A stretch of 64,000 bases of DNA from Xiphydria camelus (GCA_963678675.1 OY783199.1:7323501-7387500), one strand, 5' to 3'. Positions 1 to 12,523 are shown, counted from the stretch's first letter. Made by a program: numbers and translations. The notes: generated by a model from the letters alone, not told the origin.

Positions 1-222
1 ATGTTACATGGTGGCTACTCAACTGGAAAGCCGGAAAAACCGATAAATGTTATGGAGTTTGATCGGTCAAGGAAAAGTTAGGGCAATGTCAGGGAATTTA
101 TCGGTGGTCACGGAATTTTGGATAAATCTAGATGGTTTTAGGGTTTCTTCTCTTCAATTATTTTATGTTAAAGTAGAAATTTTGATTAAATTTATTATAT
201 CGCATTAACGTAATCCTGGGCA

Positions 223-497
223 CACGGAGAAAAAGTTCCATTTGAAGTTACGATGCTAGCATATTTTGGCCGGACCGTGCTGACAATATCAAGCATTCTA
301 CATAACTTCTCTTAATAATTGCTCTGAACATATTTTTTCCCTAGATCCTAGCATCGTAAAATTGCATGGCAGCATCTAAAACAAAAATATGTCTGCATCA
401 GTTATTCAGAGAAGTTATGTCGAATGTTTCATATTATCGGTATGGTCCAATCATAAGATGCTGGCATCGTAATTTCAAATGAAATGTTTTCTCCGTG
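223..497. mobile_element. Foldback element (CACGGAG ends) nested in hAT-like copy
   Basis: The left end CACGGAGAAAAAGTTCCATT is mirrored at the right by a segment ending TTTTCTCCGTG. Flanking CA dinucleotides (221-222 and 498-499) collapse to the single CA seen at the same site in the uninterrupted relative near 27.8 kb. This fixes the borders and supports a 2-base target duplication. No coding capacity. Confidence 0.75.
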
Positions 498-739
498 CAG
501 TAATATATATTAAAATTATAATCTATGTAAGTACAGCCACTTGTACATTCATATTGTTTTCATACTCGTATAATTAAATAAACGCTTGCGTGATGAGTGA
601 TAACTGATATCAACATATTTCCGAATTATTCAGTATACATGCATAATAATTTTGGTATGTCAATTTTACCCCCCACCCGATTATTGTTACAGTATATGAA
701 ATATTCCAATTAGGACAGACAAGTAAGCATTTTTTTGTA

Positions 740-1367
740 TAAGGTAAAAGGGGAATACACATTGACACACCACTTTACTTACTGGTCTAAAATATATTGC
801 AAACTGAAGTTATCAGATTTGATAATGTATGGATAAGCACGCCTGACTCTCTCTTTATATGATATAAGACGCATTTTATTTTACTACTTATCGTTTTTGA
901 ACACTGATTGTTTTAAAAAATAAAGTCAGATATCAATCTTACCCCATATTCTGTTTAAGATTGACACATGTTAAAATTTTCGTCTATACTGCACGCAATC
1001 GGCTAAAAATCTCAATTTTTGTTCATTACATTCCAAAATTGACATCAGTAGGTGATTTTGTATAGAGATTAAATTATAATAGTCATTTTATTTATAAATT
1101 TTTGCCACTTTAAAAAGATCTAAAGTTTCTAAAAGTTTTCTTCGTCGAAAATAGGACATGCACGCTCACGTGAAAACTTAACGGCACTGAATCGGGTGAT
1201 TATTATGAAAGCGCTGATATTCACGCGCGGCGTCAGGTGGCGGTCTATATGCGGTATTTATTAAGGTAGACAAGAACAGTATTATTACGAGTTATTAGCA
1301 AAAAGTAATAAGATTCAGAAAATGTGTCAATGTTAACCCAGTGTCAATGTTACCCCGCGTTACCCTA
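740..1367. mobile_element. Inverted-repeat element with repeated TTGACA motifs
   Basis: Left end TAAGGTAAAAGGGG and right end CCCCGCGTTACCCTA are imperfect inverted repeats flanked by TA on both sides. The motif attgacac or its variants recurs near both ends (about 768, 958, 1037, 1325 and 1342), as expected for subterminal transposase sites. The block is absent from the related hAT-like copy at 27425-28056. No coding capacity. Confidence 0.65.
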
Positions 1368-1369
1368 TA

Positions 1370-1526
1370 CACTGAAAAAAGTATTTAGCTAATCCAGCTA
1401 TATTTCTGGCTGCCTCAGACACAACTAGAAAAATATTGCTAGCGTAGCAAGAATTCTTGCTATTGCGAGGAAAATTATCACTGCAATTACTATAATTTTC
1501 TAGTTGTGGCCAAATTTTTTTGAGTG
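1370..1526. mobile_element. Small foldback element (CACTGAA ends)
   Basis: Begins CACTGAAAAAAG and ends with the reverse-complement-like TTTTTTTGAGTG. It is flanked by TA at 1368-1369 and 1527-1528 and lies directly against the element at 740-1367. Absent from the related copy at 27425-28056. A 71-codon opposite-strand frame inside it is not a gene. Confidence 0.65.
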
Positions 1527-4280
1527 TATGAACTATATTATTGCAGCATTTTAATTGTTTCTTCACATCTCGCAACTTAAGAAGTCAGGGAAAATTAGTG
1601 ACTTTTCAGTCACAGGGAAACTGGAAAAAGTCAAGGAATTTTGTGAGCGTAATTGAGTGACCACCCTGCTTCTACTCGCACGGAAGGTCTAAAACATAAC
1701 ATTGACTAAATGTCAAAGAAAAACTATCTACTACTGCACATAATGTTGATAAACGGCCCTTGATCAGGAGCGAAACAAAATTTGGGGAACGGAAACGAAA
1801 CTCTGCATTGGGGATAGTTACTTTCCTCCCTTGAGCACGGGAAAATTTACTACCGGAAAAATGCTCCACGGAACTAGAGCTCTTTGATCGCTGGTAAATC
1901 TTCGTCGATCTTGCTCGTTCCTCGGAGCGTTCGACAAAATGTTCCTTTTGACGCGGGAGCGTCCAATCTCTGCAATAACTTCGCTTGAAGCCGAAGTGCA
2001 CTCGCTCGAGCGAAACTTACTCCCTTTACGCGGGGGAAAGGTTCGACGCGAAATCAAAGGGAGCGAATTGAACGTTAACCGAGAATCTTTTTTCTTCCCG
2101 AATATAATAGAGAGTATAGTAAGTATTGAGGGGTCGACTAAGGGAGGGATTTGTTTCCATGATCAATGCCAAAGATAACCGCGTGGATGACGAAGTTTCG
2201 GTTCTCGGATCTCTGCCAAAGTCGAGTTAGCGTTTAAACGAGACATTGTAACTGATAGTATAGTGAGACAGTTTTACCCATAAAGCGAACGAAATTTCAA
2301 ATATATGTACGTATCAGGAACATTACAGTACATTCCAGTTGTAATATGATCAGCTGTGATTGTATGGAAAAAAGTAATCGTTCATATAAACTAATAATAC
2401 GAGTTATAATTTCTACAAGGATAACGATAAATTTAATGGTAGGCTTCAGTAGAAAAATTATCGTTAACTAAGGACTGAATTATAGGTATCAAAAGTGAAT
2501 ACACATATGTGAGACATACATATACACATAATTGATGTATATTTGAAATTCTTCAAATAGATTCCGTGATTATGTGTATGATATGTATCTTTAACGAACA
2601 TTTTGACATAATGAAACTGTTATAAAATATTGTGGAAGCTCTCTAGTGTAGTCCGTATTTTGGAACTACCTAACATTTTTAACTAACATTCCAGAAATGT
2701 ATTTCAGACGAGAGTGAGCTGCACGAGTTAGCTAGAGATTAAATGTTTTCTCGTCTCTATATCGACATATCCTTAAAAAAATCACATAACTCGGCGTGGC
2801 AATTAAAAACCACGCATCTCAAGTGCAACGGTTAAAAAAAGACGTAATTACGTCAAGGTAAGTATTATTTAATTAGGGCACAAAGTTACGTGATTTCTTG
2901 TAGGACACGTTGATACGTATAAATAGTATCAGTTCAATTTCCGTTTCCCGTCGTCCAAAAAATATTGGTACACTTAAGGTTGATTGTAAATTAAACTAAT
3001 TACACCGATAATCTGCTAAATGTATCTATACTACATTTTTGATTTATTAGAGTGCAAGCTTAAAAAAGAGAATTGTAAATGTCCTACGGTTTATAATTAA
3101 TTACTGAACGTAAAGAAAATGATAACATGGTCGGCTGTACATACGTACATATGTACACATCATGAGTACACCGATATTTGTGTATCCTAGGAGTGTATAT
3201 TTACTCACAAATAACGATCGGTTGCTCGAAATGCAAAACCACACGAGGTAATTGCACCAATATTTGACTACCGAAGCCAATAATAAATAACTTTATTGAT
3301 TTTTTCGCTTTTCATAATAAAATATACCGCGTGTATGATTTTGCATGTGTCTTCTTAGCGCGACTGGATTAAGAAAAAAGTACATATAAATTCGACCGAT
3401 CATTTGTGCAATTACTCTCATTTAAAAGCGGTTCTCTAAAATATAAAAAAAGATCTGCAACGTTATACAATTGGTACGTGGCAGACATAAAAAGGGATGC
3501 TCTAGAAAGAAACGAGGTAGGGGAGGTGGAAATGTTTAAAGTCTAAATGGCCAGCACAGTCTGTAGGGGTTGGAGAATGCGAGGGGTGAAAAGGCATAAG
3601 GCGAGGGTGGCTGGTAATCAACCACCGACGAGGAAGGCCTGCTTTGTTATACGAGACGAATTTGAAAACATAAAAATTCGTAGCGCAATAAATGGAATAC
3701 TTCAGGAAAGGGAGTAAAAGTATAGAGGGGATCGATAAATGAATAGAGATGTAGGTATAGTATACCATCGACATGGGTCGACGATATACAGGGTGTCCAA
3801 AAAGTATGGAAACGGTTGAATATCTCGAAAAGTACGCTTCAGATTTGGAAACGAAAAATCACGTATCTGATATTTTTAAAAAAACTATCAATGATACCAA
3901 GATTGATCCCATACCCCAACCCCCGTGGGTGGGGCAGGGGGAAGCTTCAAAATCTTAAATAGAAACTCCCACTCTTGATTGCATATTCGCATTCTACATT
4001 AAAAACTACATAACTTTTATTTGAAACATTTTTTTCGGTTTGTGGCAGATGGCGCTATAATCGGCGAAATTCAATTTTTTCGGTTTTTGCAATTGAGAGT
4101 CGATTTATTCGATTCTGCAATACAATTGCGATAGAAATTTACATTTGCTGTAATTTTTGTTTTGCAAATTCGAATTTACAGTAAATATTTTGTCGTTAGA
4201 CATTTAAAAATGTGGCAAATAAACTACTTTTAGCGTAACCCAGAAGCAACGACGTGGACGTAATAGTTTTCTGTTCCCTT

Positions 4281-4400
4281 CGGGGTGCTGGATTTAAGTG
4301 AGTCCCCTCGCCTCTCACCATCGGGGTGCTTGATTTAAGTGAGTCCGCTCATCTCTCACCATCGGGATGCTTGATTCAGGTGAGTCCCCTCCCTTTTCTG
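4281..4400. repeat. 41-base tandem repeat, about three copies
   Basis: Three successive units begin cggggtgctggatttaag (4281), cggggtgcttgatttaag (4322) and cgggatgcttgattcagg (4363), each followed by gtgagtcc and a C-rich stretch. The period is 41 bases. Units two and three are slightly diverged from the first. Confidence 0.75.
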
Positions 4401-5740
4401 GACTAGGATGGAAAATAAAATTTTCCGGCTCAAGTAATCTCATAAAATGGTACTTTCCCATCAAACATTTTTGTAAAGGGCAGCATTTGAAGGGAACAGA
4501 AAACTCCTACTTCGACATCGAAACCTCCTACATTCGATCGATATCGAAACCACGTCATATCGACGTCGATCGATGATCCATTTCTCTCTGGGGTATGCAT
4601 GAAAAATCTTTAAAGGGAAGTCACGTGTATCAAATTCTGAGGTCTCCCTTTGTTGGGAAAACTATGCTTCGTATGGGAAATATTTTTTATTTAAAAATAA
4701 GATTCGATATGAAATCCAGAGAAAATTGCGGTTTTTCTAAGGAAATTCAGAGGGAATTTCAAAGGGAATTGATCCTCTTTAACTATATAGAATCTTAACT
4801 GTCGACGGCAATTGTAGATCGACAGACGCAGCTTCCAAAGTACTGAAGTTAAAGAGTGGAGAGAGAGGGGAAGAGAGAGAAGATATACCGAACAGCTGCT
4901 GACACTGACGTAACCGAGATGTGCAAATAAACAGCTCGTTAGAAGTACCTACGCCAACGCAAACGCGTTCTACTAGTTTCTCTCTTTTCCCTACATGCAC
5001 TCTGTCGGGCGTAGGACGTCATCGTGGTTGAGATACTTAAGAGTGTGTGTGTGCGTATACACCTCTGCTGAATGTATCCGCTGTGTAACTTCATGTAAAT
5101 ATGAAATCTTCTGCAGCGCGTGATCCGTGAGCGCCAGAGTGTTACGGAGGGGAAGTTAATAGAGGACGATAAGAACTCGAGACTAATGAAGATCGTATAG
5201 TAAGTTTATGTTCTTCCCTGGAGATGCAATTCGTCGATTCGTAACTGTCCTAAGGCAATTTTAGTTGCTCGTCATTAATAGGAATATTGTGACGAACGTT
5301 TTGCTCTTTTATATAGATTACCGCTAATTGAGAGCTTGGATTCGATAATGAGTTGAACACGGTTAAGTGGATTTTGTTATAACTGCGAGAAAATTTGAGA
5401 AAAAAAAAATAGTTAGACGTTCATTATACAAAATATTCAACAATTACTATAATTCTAGTTTTAACATTGTTTTTCGTGGATAGGCGATGTGTGATTATTA
5501 AAATATAACGATCCCGTTAATATTTCGATTAGGAATTGGTAAACGTGAAGTGTTAGACTGCGTGTTGGAGTATAATTGAGGTTCGAGTGGATATTGGTGG
5601 TTCGAGAGTAATAATTATTATTGCATCAGCTGGCTATTTGCCGGCTCATTCGCCTGAAGGGTGGCGCAGTAAATGCACTATACGAGCGCGAGAGGATCCC
5701 TATTGTACCGCGTGTGACGACTGAAGTTACGTGAACGGAC

Positions 5741-5789
5741 ATGCCCTCGTTCCGTTCCACCGATCAATTGGAAGACTACAATCCCTTTG
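5741..5789 (+). CDS. Weak candidate first coding exon (NPF-motif peptide)
   Basis: An ATG at 5741 has an in-frame stop 9 bases upstream and opens MPSFRSTDQLEDYNPF, after which a possible donor gtaaat occurs at 5790. The upstream 150 bases read like a 5' untranslated leader. LEDYNPF resembles the NPF sorting motifs at the start of secretory-carrier (SCAMP-type) proteins, but that is seven residues and no later exon of such a protein was found. The peptide is not a signal sequence, so it does not suit the Side gene. Chance is a serious alternative. Confidence 0.18.
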
Positions 5790-5804
5790 GTAAATCGAGC
5801 GGTA

Positions 5805-6034
5805 CACGGAGAAAAGTTTGTGGTAACTACTCCCACAATCCATTGAATTATTGCGGAATATGACGTTTAGTACCATAAATATACGTCGATATTTACCATA
5901 AGTATAGCAAATGTAACAATACTTGTGGTAAATATCGACATATGTACATATTTATGGTACTGAACGTCATACGCCGCAATAATTCAATCTTACCACAGGA
6001 TTGTGGGACTGGTTACCACAAACTTCTCTCCGTC
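5805..6034. mobile_element. Foldback element (CACGGAG ends), 230 bases
   Basis: Left end CACGGAGAAAAGTTTGTGG matches, in reverse complement, the right end terminating CTTCTCTCCGTC. The arms pair over about 100 bases around a central aaatatcgacatatg-like core. TA flanks both sides (5803-5804, 6035-6036). Shares its terminal motif, but not its interior, with 223-497. Confidence 0.75.
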
Positions 6035-6675
6035 TATTGGCATTCATTGAACTCATTATTAATCGACATGTGCATGGGAAAATAAGATAAGGCCACGCCC
6101 ATTTTCGGAATATCAATCGTTACGCGTTATACAAACACGGAAAACGTATCGTAAAGTGACCGGTTAATAGGAGGGTAAAAAGGGTTACTGTACGGACGAC
6201 TGCGGAGGTTAACGCGCGAGGGTGCTATATTTATTTCCTCCTTTGAGACGGGTAACTTGATCCTCCGACAATTAAACGGCATCTAATGAAATTTAAAAGT
6301 AAATTTCCCCGACAATTCTAGTTTTTCCAGAATTCTCCGACTACGAGACATCGCAAATTACTCAAGGAGACTACCAATTCTACGGGTTTCAATTTCAGTA
6401 GCTATAGTGAGCTATCTTCACGCCTTTAATCGTTCCGTGAGAACCTTCCCCATCTTATCATAACAAAATTAACAGAACACGTATTCTCTAATATCCATAA
6501 CACTGTAGCTGCTTTGAAGTACGAAATTGTTAGCTTAAAACAATTACCCCCCGATTCATGTATGTATGTGGGTACCCCCTCATGAGGAATGTTCCATAAA
6601 CCGGTTTATATTAATGAAAGGTTAGGTAGTGGTGCTATGAGTAGGTATCACAAAGGGAGGCAGAGGATAACCAGA

Positions 6676-6742
<67 letters not shown>

Positions 6743-7082
6743 TGCTAGCTGTATTCCATCTCCTTATTCCCCATGAAAGAGATAGTTTAATTTATAAACA
6801 ACGATTTCCTTCGACTATTATTAGGTACTTATAGGAGAAAATGGAATTATTTATACATGGCAAAAATAATTTTGTACAATGTACTTAACCCACCGTTATA
6901 CACGCTATGTGGTAATCATTTACAATATTTCTCTTCGGGCAATAAAACGGTGAATGCTAAAATTTCAACCTTGAGCGTCTAGGCGCGAATGCCTTTAGCA
7001 TCATTTTTGAGAGGGGATAACAAAGTTGCGCTGCATTTTATGTAGTTAATATGCTGTAGTGTTTAAACGAATTGACAGTGTA
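6035..7082. other. Non-coding stretch with (GA)n microsatellite
   Basis: No gene is recognised. An uninterrupted GA dinucleotide run of about 60 bases lies at 6679-6739; it creates an artificial Arg-Glu repeat reading frame that should not be taken for a protein. Confidence 0.5.
6679..6739. repeat. (GA)n microsatellite
   Basis: About 30 perfect AG dinucleotides. Possible GAGA-factor binding or simple slippage; nothing else supports regulation. Confidence 0.95.
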
Positions 7083-7568
7083 CCTGAGGTTATCACGTTG
7101 TATAATAAAACCAAATCGGGTGCAGACGTTGTGGACAAGCTAAAGTCGTTTTATACTGTATCTAGGGTGAGTTGTAGATTACAATTTTTTTCACTATTAT
7201 GAATATTGCTGGTATAAACTGCCACATTATTTATTCCGCAAACACTGGTGTTGAAATGCCATGATGAAAATTTAAAAAAAAACTTAACTTTTGAGTTGAT
7301 TAGACCACATCAAATGTTACGAGTAAATATAAGGACACTACCTTTATTGCTAAGAATGCAAATAAAAGATCAGCTGGAAACACAAGATGAGCCAGAATCA
7401 GTGGAAATGTCTCAAGAATCGAATAAAAGTGCCTACTGTCATAAAAGAAAAAACAGGAAACCCCAGACAAAGTGCTGCAAGTCAAATTGTGAAATGTCAA
7501 TTTGCAAGGAACACACAAAAACATTGTGTACATCCTGTTGGAAAAAAGAAAGTGCAGAATTCGAGTAG
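7083..7568 (+). pseudogene. piggyBac-type transposase, C-terminal relic
   Basis: The fragment covers only the end of a piggyBac transposase. It starts with EVITLYNKTKSGADVVDK, the conserved stretch around the last catalytic acidic residues. After a frame change it continues MNIAGINCHIIYSANTG, typical of the following helix. After a second frame change from 7248 it reads through to a stop at 7566-7568. The last part contains the cysteine-rich domain: AYCHKRKNRKPQTKCCKSN, then MSICKEHTKTLC and a final C. Two frameshifts and loss of the whole N-terminal and catalytic core make it inactive. No flanking terminal repeats were recognised. Confidence 0.8.
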
Positions 7569-9074
7569 ATATTGTTTAATCTTATTTAAAACTTTTGATT
7601 TGTCTTAGAGAACAATAGTCCGAATATTGAGATAAGCCGTGCAACACTTCACATGATCATTTTTGATGGCTTCAGTCTATCAAAAGTGTATGCACAAGAT
7701 GGGTTCCATTAAAAAACGAATAACACCACGAACTTCACAATCGGCGTTAGAAGCGAGTGGAGTCTTCATGGCGACTGGGGCGTGACTGATCTTGCGATGA
7801 ATCACGCGCATAGGAATTTTACAGATCTTGCAACTGCACACAGACAAATATTCCCTCCAAATTTCAAACGTTTCCCGCCAACAAAACGAGTTAAAAAAAA
7901 TAGTGCAAGCTAGCCAGTGGCCTGGGAAGTGATTCAAAGCATCCCATCCTCTCTTATATGTACAATAATGTAATTTTGTTAGATTAGTACGAATATCGAT
8001 AGTTCGCAACAAACTTGTACATTGCATATCGAGGGGGAGTTCCACTTTACCTACTTCTTCACCCGAGCAGTCGTGCCGTAAATGACGACGGAACGCGTAA
8101 GTAATTGGGCAAACGCGAGTATCGTACCCACTATTTTGCCACTTCCGACAAGCCGTAACGTCAAAACGTCCCCGCGTTTCAGGGAAACCACCCCTTTACT
8201 ATTCAGTATAAGAAAGAGGCCCATCAAACGAGTTTCGTTGTCGCTGCCTGGCTTCCGCTACCTACGCGTATATAGGTACTTCGCGTAACAAATGTCTCGT
8301 AAACTGATCCGCGAATGGGTAGGGTGGAAAGGGATACTATAAACGCGATAACGAGAAGACGAGAGGTTAACGAGCGTGTCGCACCCCGGGCAAAATCATA
8401 TTCATAGAATTTTAAGATAGTTTCCACGGAAATTCTTTACGAACTTATGGCGAAATGATATCGATTTATAAATGGAATATATTCCATATGTGTGTGTGTG
8501 ACGCGAATTCCGCGTATGGCGAAAAATGTACCTCGCTTCTTACCCTTCCCCCTGCCCACGCGCGCCATACTCGTTGATCCTTAAGGGGGAAACCTAGTTC
8601 AGGATGCTGAAAAGAAGGTGATTGTTGGGAATGTTTTTATGAACGAAGAATGAAACAGATCTTTCCGTGCATTGTGTGTAGGGTCTGCTGCTTTCATTTA
8701 AACGAAAAATTCAAAATGGAAATTTTAGCTCAGGAGTATACGCTCAGCATGAACCATTCTTTATGTTAAAAAACGCAAAGTTGAAAAAATAATGAGATTC
8801 TAAAGAAAATTCGTTTCTTTTCTAATAAATAATGCTAAAATACAATCGTTTACTCTTAAAATACTCATAGAACTGAAGGTTCATGATGTGAAAGAAATGT
8901 TGAAATATACTCGTATGTATAGGTACGTTAGGAGATTCGTCGATTGAACATTTTTCGAACGACATTCTATGCCGTCCGAAAAAATGTAATTTCGAGAAAC
9001 ATCTTTATAACTCTAATATTATACCTAAGGCTTCTGCAAGCTCTATTGGAAGAAAACCCTACTCAAACGCTCGA
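7569..9074. other. Non-coding stretch, nothing recognised
   Basis: No gene, RNA or clear repeat is seen. A 121-codon frame on the minus strand (7680-8045) has no recognisable domain and no codon pattern suggesting a real protein. A short TG run lies near 8490. Confidence 0.4.
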
Positions 9075-9832
9075 AAAATTGACAACAGCTTGAAGTTGAT
9101 ACGAATCTACAATTTTATGACGTCTACATGCCTTGGGAAAGATTTGAAAAGAAGGAAAGTGGCTGCCACATGAATTGACTGAAAATGTCATTGCCAATCG
9201 TCTGAACATCTCGATTTCTTTGCTTGCAAAGCATAAAAAGAAAAGTTGTTTATGGCGTATCGTAACCGGTGATGTGAGAAATGAATCTATTTCGACAATC
9301 CAAAACGCAAAAAACCATGGGTTGATCTCAGCCAACCATCAACTTTGATACCAAAATGAAACATCCACGGTTACAAAACAATGCTTTCAATTTAATGGAA
9401 TATGTGGAAGGTGTCGTTTATTAGCTGTTGAAACTGAATGAAACAATTACTGCCGAACGTTATCAAGAACAATTGGAGCGTTCAAATAATAATTTGATGC
9501 AAAAACGACCATCAATTGCATGAAATCGCCAAACAATTATTCTTTTTCACAACAACGTTCGGCTTCATATTGCTTGAGCCGTGAGAGAAACATTGGTGGA
9601 GCTTGAGTGGGAAGTTCTCCCGCACCCAACGTGGCCCCAAGTGATGATTATTTATTTAGATCGACGCAACACCACTTGCAAGATATACACTTCCATAATT
9701 ACCAAGAAGTCAAAGATTGGGTTGCTGAGTGGATTAGGTCAAAAAGTAGACAATTCTTTCGTTGCGGAATTCAACTTCTGCTAGAAAAGTAGGAAAAGTT
9801 ATATAGCTTCCGAAGGCAAATACTTCGATTGA
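9075..9832 (+). pseudogene. mariner transposase pseudogene, N-terminus missing
   Basis: Several frames together spell a mariner-family DD34D transposase from about the end of its DNA-binding domain to the stop at 9830-9832. Recognisable pieces are GKWLPHELTENVIANRLNIS (near 9155), RIVTGD (near 9260, first catalytic Asp), LNETITAERYQEQLE (near 9430), LHIA-AVRETLVELEWEVLPHP and FHNYQEVKDWVAEWIRSK (near 9690). Many frameshifts and stops break it, the HDN motif reads HNN, and a stop replaces the Trp in the C-terminal ERWEK. Roughly the first third of the protein is absent. No terminal repeats were found. It is an old inactive copy of a different mariner lineage from the one at 32238-33127. Confidence 0.85.
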
Positions 9833-10054
9833 GGTATTCACATATTTTATTACGACATAATGTTTTTGAAACATGAAAAAAACAGCGGCCTTCAATGCAA
9901 TCCCCTAATATATTTTTTAGGATAGACTCCCGAAAGAGAATGAATTTATAGGCTTTCAACATGAGGTTCTCCCCTTATAAAGGTTGGATAAATTGCGACT
10001 CATTCTCATACCTTCAATTCTCGCGTGAAATCGAAAAATCAGATGTATGTTAAG

Positions 10055-10246
10055 TTTCCATGTAACGTTACAGTCGATGAACTAAGAAAAAAAATAAGAA
10101 TGTATAAAATTGTATAAATCATGATCTTGTCCCAGTTAAGATTTTAGTCTCTAAATCGTTACTTTCTCTTTACAGAATTATAATTTAAACAATTTTATAT
10201 TTTCTTATTATTTTTCTTAGTTCATCGACTATAATATTACATGAAA
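10055..10246. repeat. Inverted repeat with pyrimidine-rich arms
   Basis: The left arm (tttccatgtaac...cgatgaactaag) pairs with the right arm (cttagttcatcg...attacatgaaa) over about 45 bases around a roughly 100-base loop. It looks like a small foldback element; borders are approximate. Confidence 0.6.
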
Positions 10247-10392
10247 ATTAAAAATATATCTGTTTTTTTTTGTCTCAGGCGAAAATCGAAACCTTGACGT
10301 TTCTCGCTAATTTATATCTCCGACAAGGTGGCTTGAAAATGAATATCAATTTACCTAACTTTTAAGTCACCATTTCCTACAGAAAAAACCAT

Positions 10393-10609
10393 TTATTGTA
10401 AAAAATTTGTATTAAATTTAATACAATTGTGTATAAAGCTTTTATCCAATACGTGATTATGAAAATTAGTATACTTTGTTATGAAATTTGTGAGGACAAT
10501 TTCATGAGGAGATAAATTGATTTTCATAATTACGGAGTATATTAATTTTCATAATCACGTATTAAAAAACTATATAAAAGTAAATTGAATTACAAATTTT
10601 TCTTATAGT
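10393..10609. mobile_element. Foldback element, family A copy 1
   Basis: Begins near ttattgtaaaaaatttgtat and ends near acaaatttttcttatagt. The interior aatacgtgattatgaaaatt and its complement match the copies at 19675-19917 and 25731-25961. The outermost bases are diverged, so the borders are approximate. Confidence 0.65.
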
Positions 10610-12523
10610 CTTCTTTAATGTTCAAATAGATACGTATATGTATAATAAATGATCCTGAAAGTTTTGGAAAGATCTGTTTCATTCTACATTCATAAAAACA
10701 TTCCCAAAAATCACCTTCTTTTTAACGCCCTAAACCAGCTTCCCCCCTTAAGGTCACGGAAAAACATCCCCCTGCGAACGAGTGTCATCTCAAACCCTGT
10801 GTTTTTACGATTCGACTATTCGCACGTTCAAAGCGACTCGTAAAAGCGCTCTACGCACGAAAGATTCCAACGGGACGCGCCAAACACAGCATCTAAAGGT
10901 CGAAGGACTCTCGCGCGTAAGGATTAGGACGTTTATTCGCACTCCTGGAAAGGGGGCGTGTTCGATTCGCGAATGGAACGATCCTACGGCGATTACTTAG
11001 GTGGATAATGCTTAGATTATATTGGAACCTAACCGAGATTAGAACGGATCGCAATGATAGAGGACCGACTTGTATCAGGGCTATTTCGTTTCGACGGCTC
11101 ATCCTCCTAAGAGGTGATACACCCCGCTTTTGTGGACCTTCGTTAAAGCAATCAGCTTAGGTTCCCGAAGTATCCCCTCGGAGCACGCCGGACGGTCAAA
11201 CTAAATCACGCTTCCCGGACGGACCTTGGGATAGTCAGTCGCGGGTCTTACGTGCGCGGACGCTATGCAAATCGCGCGCGCAATCCACTGCTAGAATCCG
11301 CTTCCGCGTACGTTTGTTAAGCGAGAACAAATTAATCCCTCTATAAAAGTATTTTAACCGCTGCCCACTTTAACCGCTGGAAGTGTTCCACCGACAAGCT
11401 ATATATGTTACAGCAACTTGCAAAAGTATCCGCTCATTGTACGACTTTTAATCACTCAAATTTCCAAAATACAGGCCTTTGATGAATAACAGATAATTAC
11501 GTCATTTATACTATCCAAGTGTTACTATAGAAGCTATAAAGGGTTAACACGATCGAATGTGGTAACATCAAAAAACGGAGCGCCACGTTGATGCATGCTA
11601 GAATAACACACACAGAAGAATTCGTCCATTATCATTCGCTGCACCAAAGACTACCCTGCAAAATACTGAATGCGATTTCTTAACTGGTTCCTGTTTTTTC
11701 GAATTCGATTTTTGAGTATGGGCGGATACTTTTGTGTTTTCTACGTGATTACTAGGTGATTACATATTTTACCATTACTATTGTTACCACCATTCCAATA
11801 TATCTACGTATTTTAAATTATATGCACATTACTTGAAAGAATGTTCAACACTCTTTTTATTGATATTATATTTATTTCATTTTGTTGATTCAAATTAGTT
11901 TTATTGCGCATTATTATTTTTTTAACCTAGTGGGCGGATACTTTTGCGAGTAGCTGTAGCTCCCACTGCTCCCAATGCATGTATATAGGTAGTTCACATA
12001 CGTAGAAAATGAGGCAAGGAAAATAAGACCGGAAGTTTGTGCTCTCTATAAATTTAAACTAGTGAGATCTCTATGAATTTTCTCGAAAATCCAACGCAGT
12101 AGGCAAGTTTGTCTGGTTAATGCACTTGCAACGTGAAAAAAAAAGCATCGGACGAGATATACCTACATCCGTTCCAAACCGCGAAATCCATACTGCGTAC
12201 ATATACTATGTACGTCGAAAATTTCCTCGATCGCAACTGCACCTCCGTTTTCCGGTTTCAGAAATAAACTCCGGCAGCGGGGTCGATCAAACTTCATCAC
12301 TTTCATCCGGTTGGTCGGAGTAAATAAACTTTTCTCTATGGCGCGGAGACTCGATGTTTATTTTGAAATGGGTCATGATAAACGAACGAATGTGTTATAT
12401 GCTTCTCCGTCGGACGCACGATACATGTACTCTTGAGGTAGGTCGAAGCACTGTATACGCGCTGTTGACGCGAGTCGAAAGTTTTTCTAATAAAAAAAAT
12501 TACTGCGACCCATCTATGTATGT

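Larger units (their letters stand above)
7..1668. mobile_element. hAT-like non-autonomous element with three nested insertions
   Basis: The ends are imperfect inverted repeats: CATGGTGGCTACTCAACTGG at the left and the complement of AGGGTGGTCACTCAATTACG at the right. The same element occurs in the opposite orientation at 27425-28056. Alignment by eye shows that this copy carries three blocks the other lacks (223-497, 740-1367, 1370-1526). Removing them leaves about 600 bases, close to the 632 of the other copy. Ends beginning CA(G)GG-like and the GC-containing termini suggest hAT, but no 8-base target duplication was found, so the class is tentative. No coding capacity. Confidence 0.7.
1669..5804. 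other. Upstream or intronic DNA, no gene recognised
   Basis: AT-rich sequence with short open frames only. It contains a tandem repeat at 4281-4400 and, from 3789, a segment starting CAGGGTGTCCAAAAAG, a start shared by many insect repeats; its far end could not be placed. A stretch near 4036-4060 (agatggcgctataatcggcg) looks like repeat sequence. A possible but weak first exon lies at 5741. It may be promoter-distal DNA or the intron before the first Side exon. Confidence 0.4.
9833..12523. other. Non-coding stretch with two foldback repeats
   Basis: Contains the foldback repeats at 10055-10246 and 10393-10609, listed separately. The rest, including a CpG-richer patch at about 10780-11300, has only short frames with no recognisable protein. 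Confidence 0.4.

Noticed and set aside
6589..6834. 81-codon frame with a long Arg-Glu repeat
   Set aside because: It is just the (GA)n microsatellite being translated.
9063..9335. 90-codon minus-strand frame
   Set aside because: Antisense shadow of the mariner pseudogene, which is recognisable on the plus strand.
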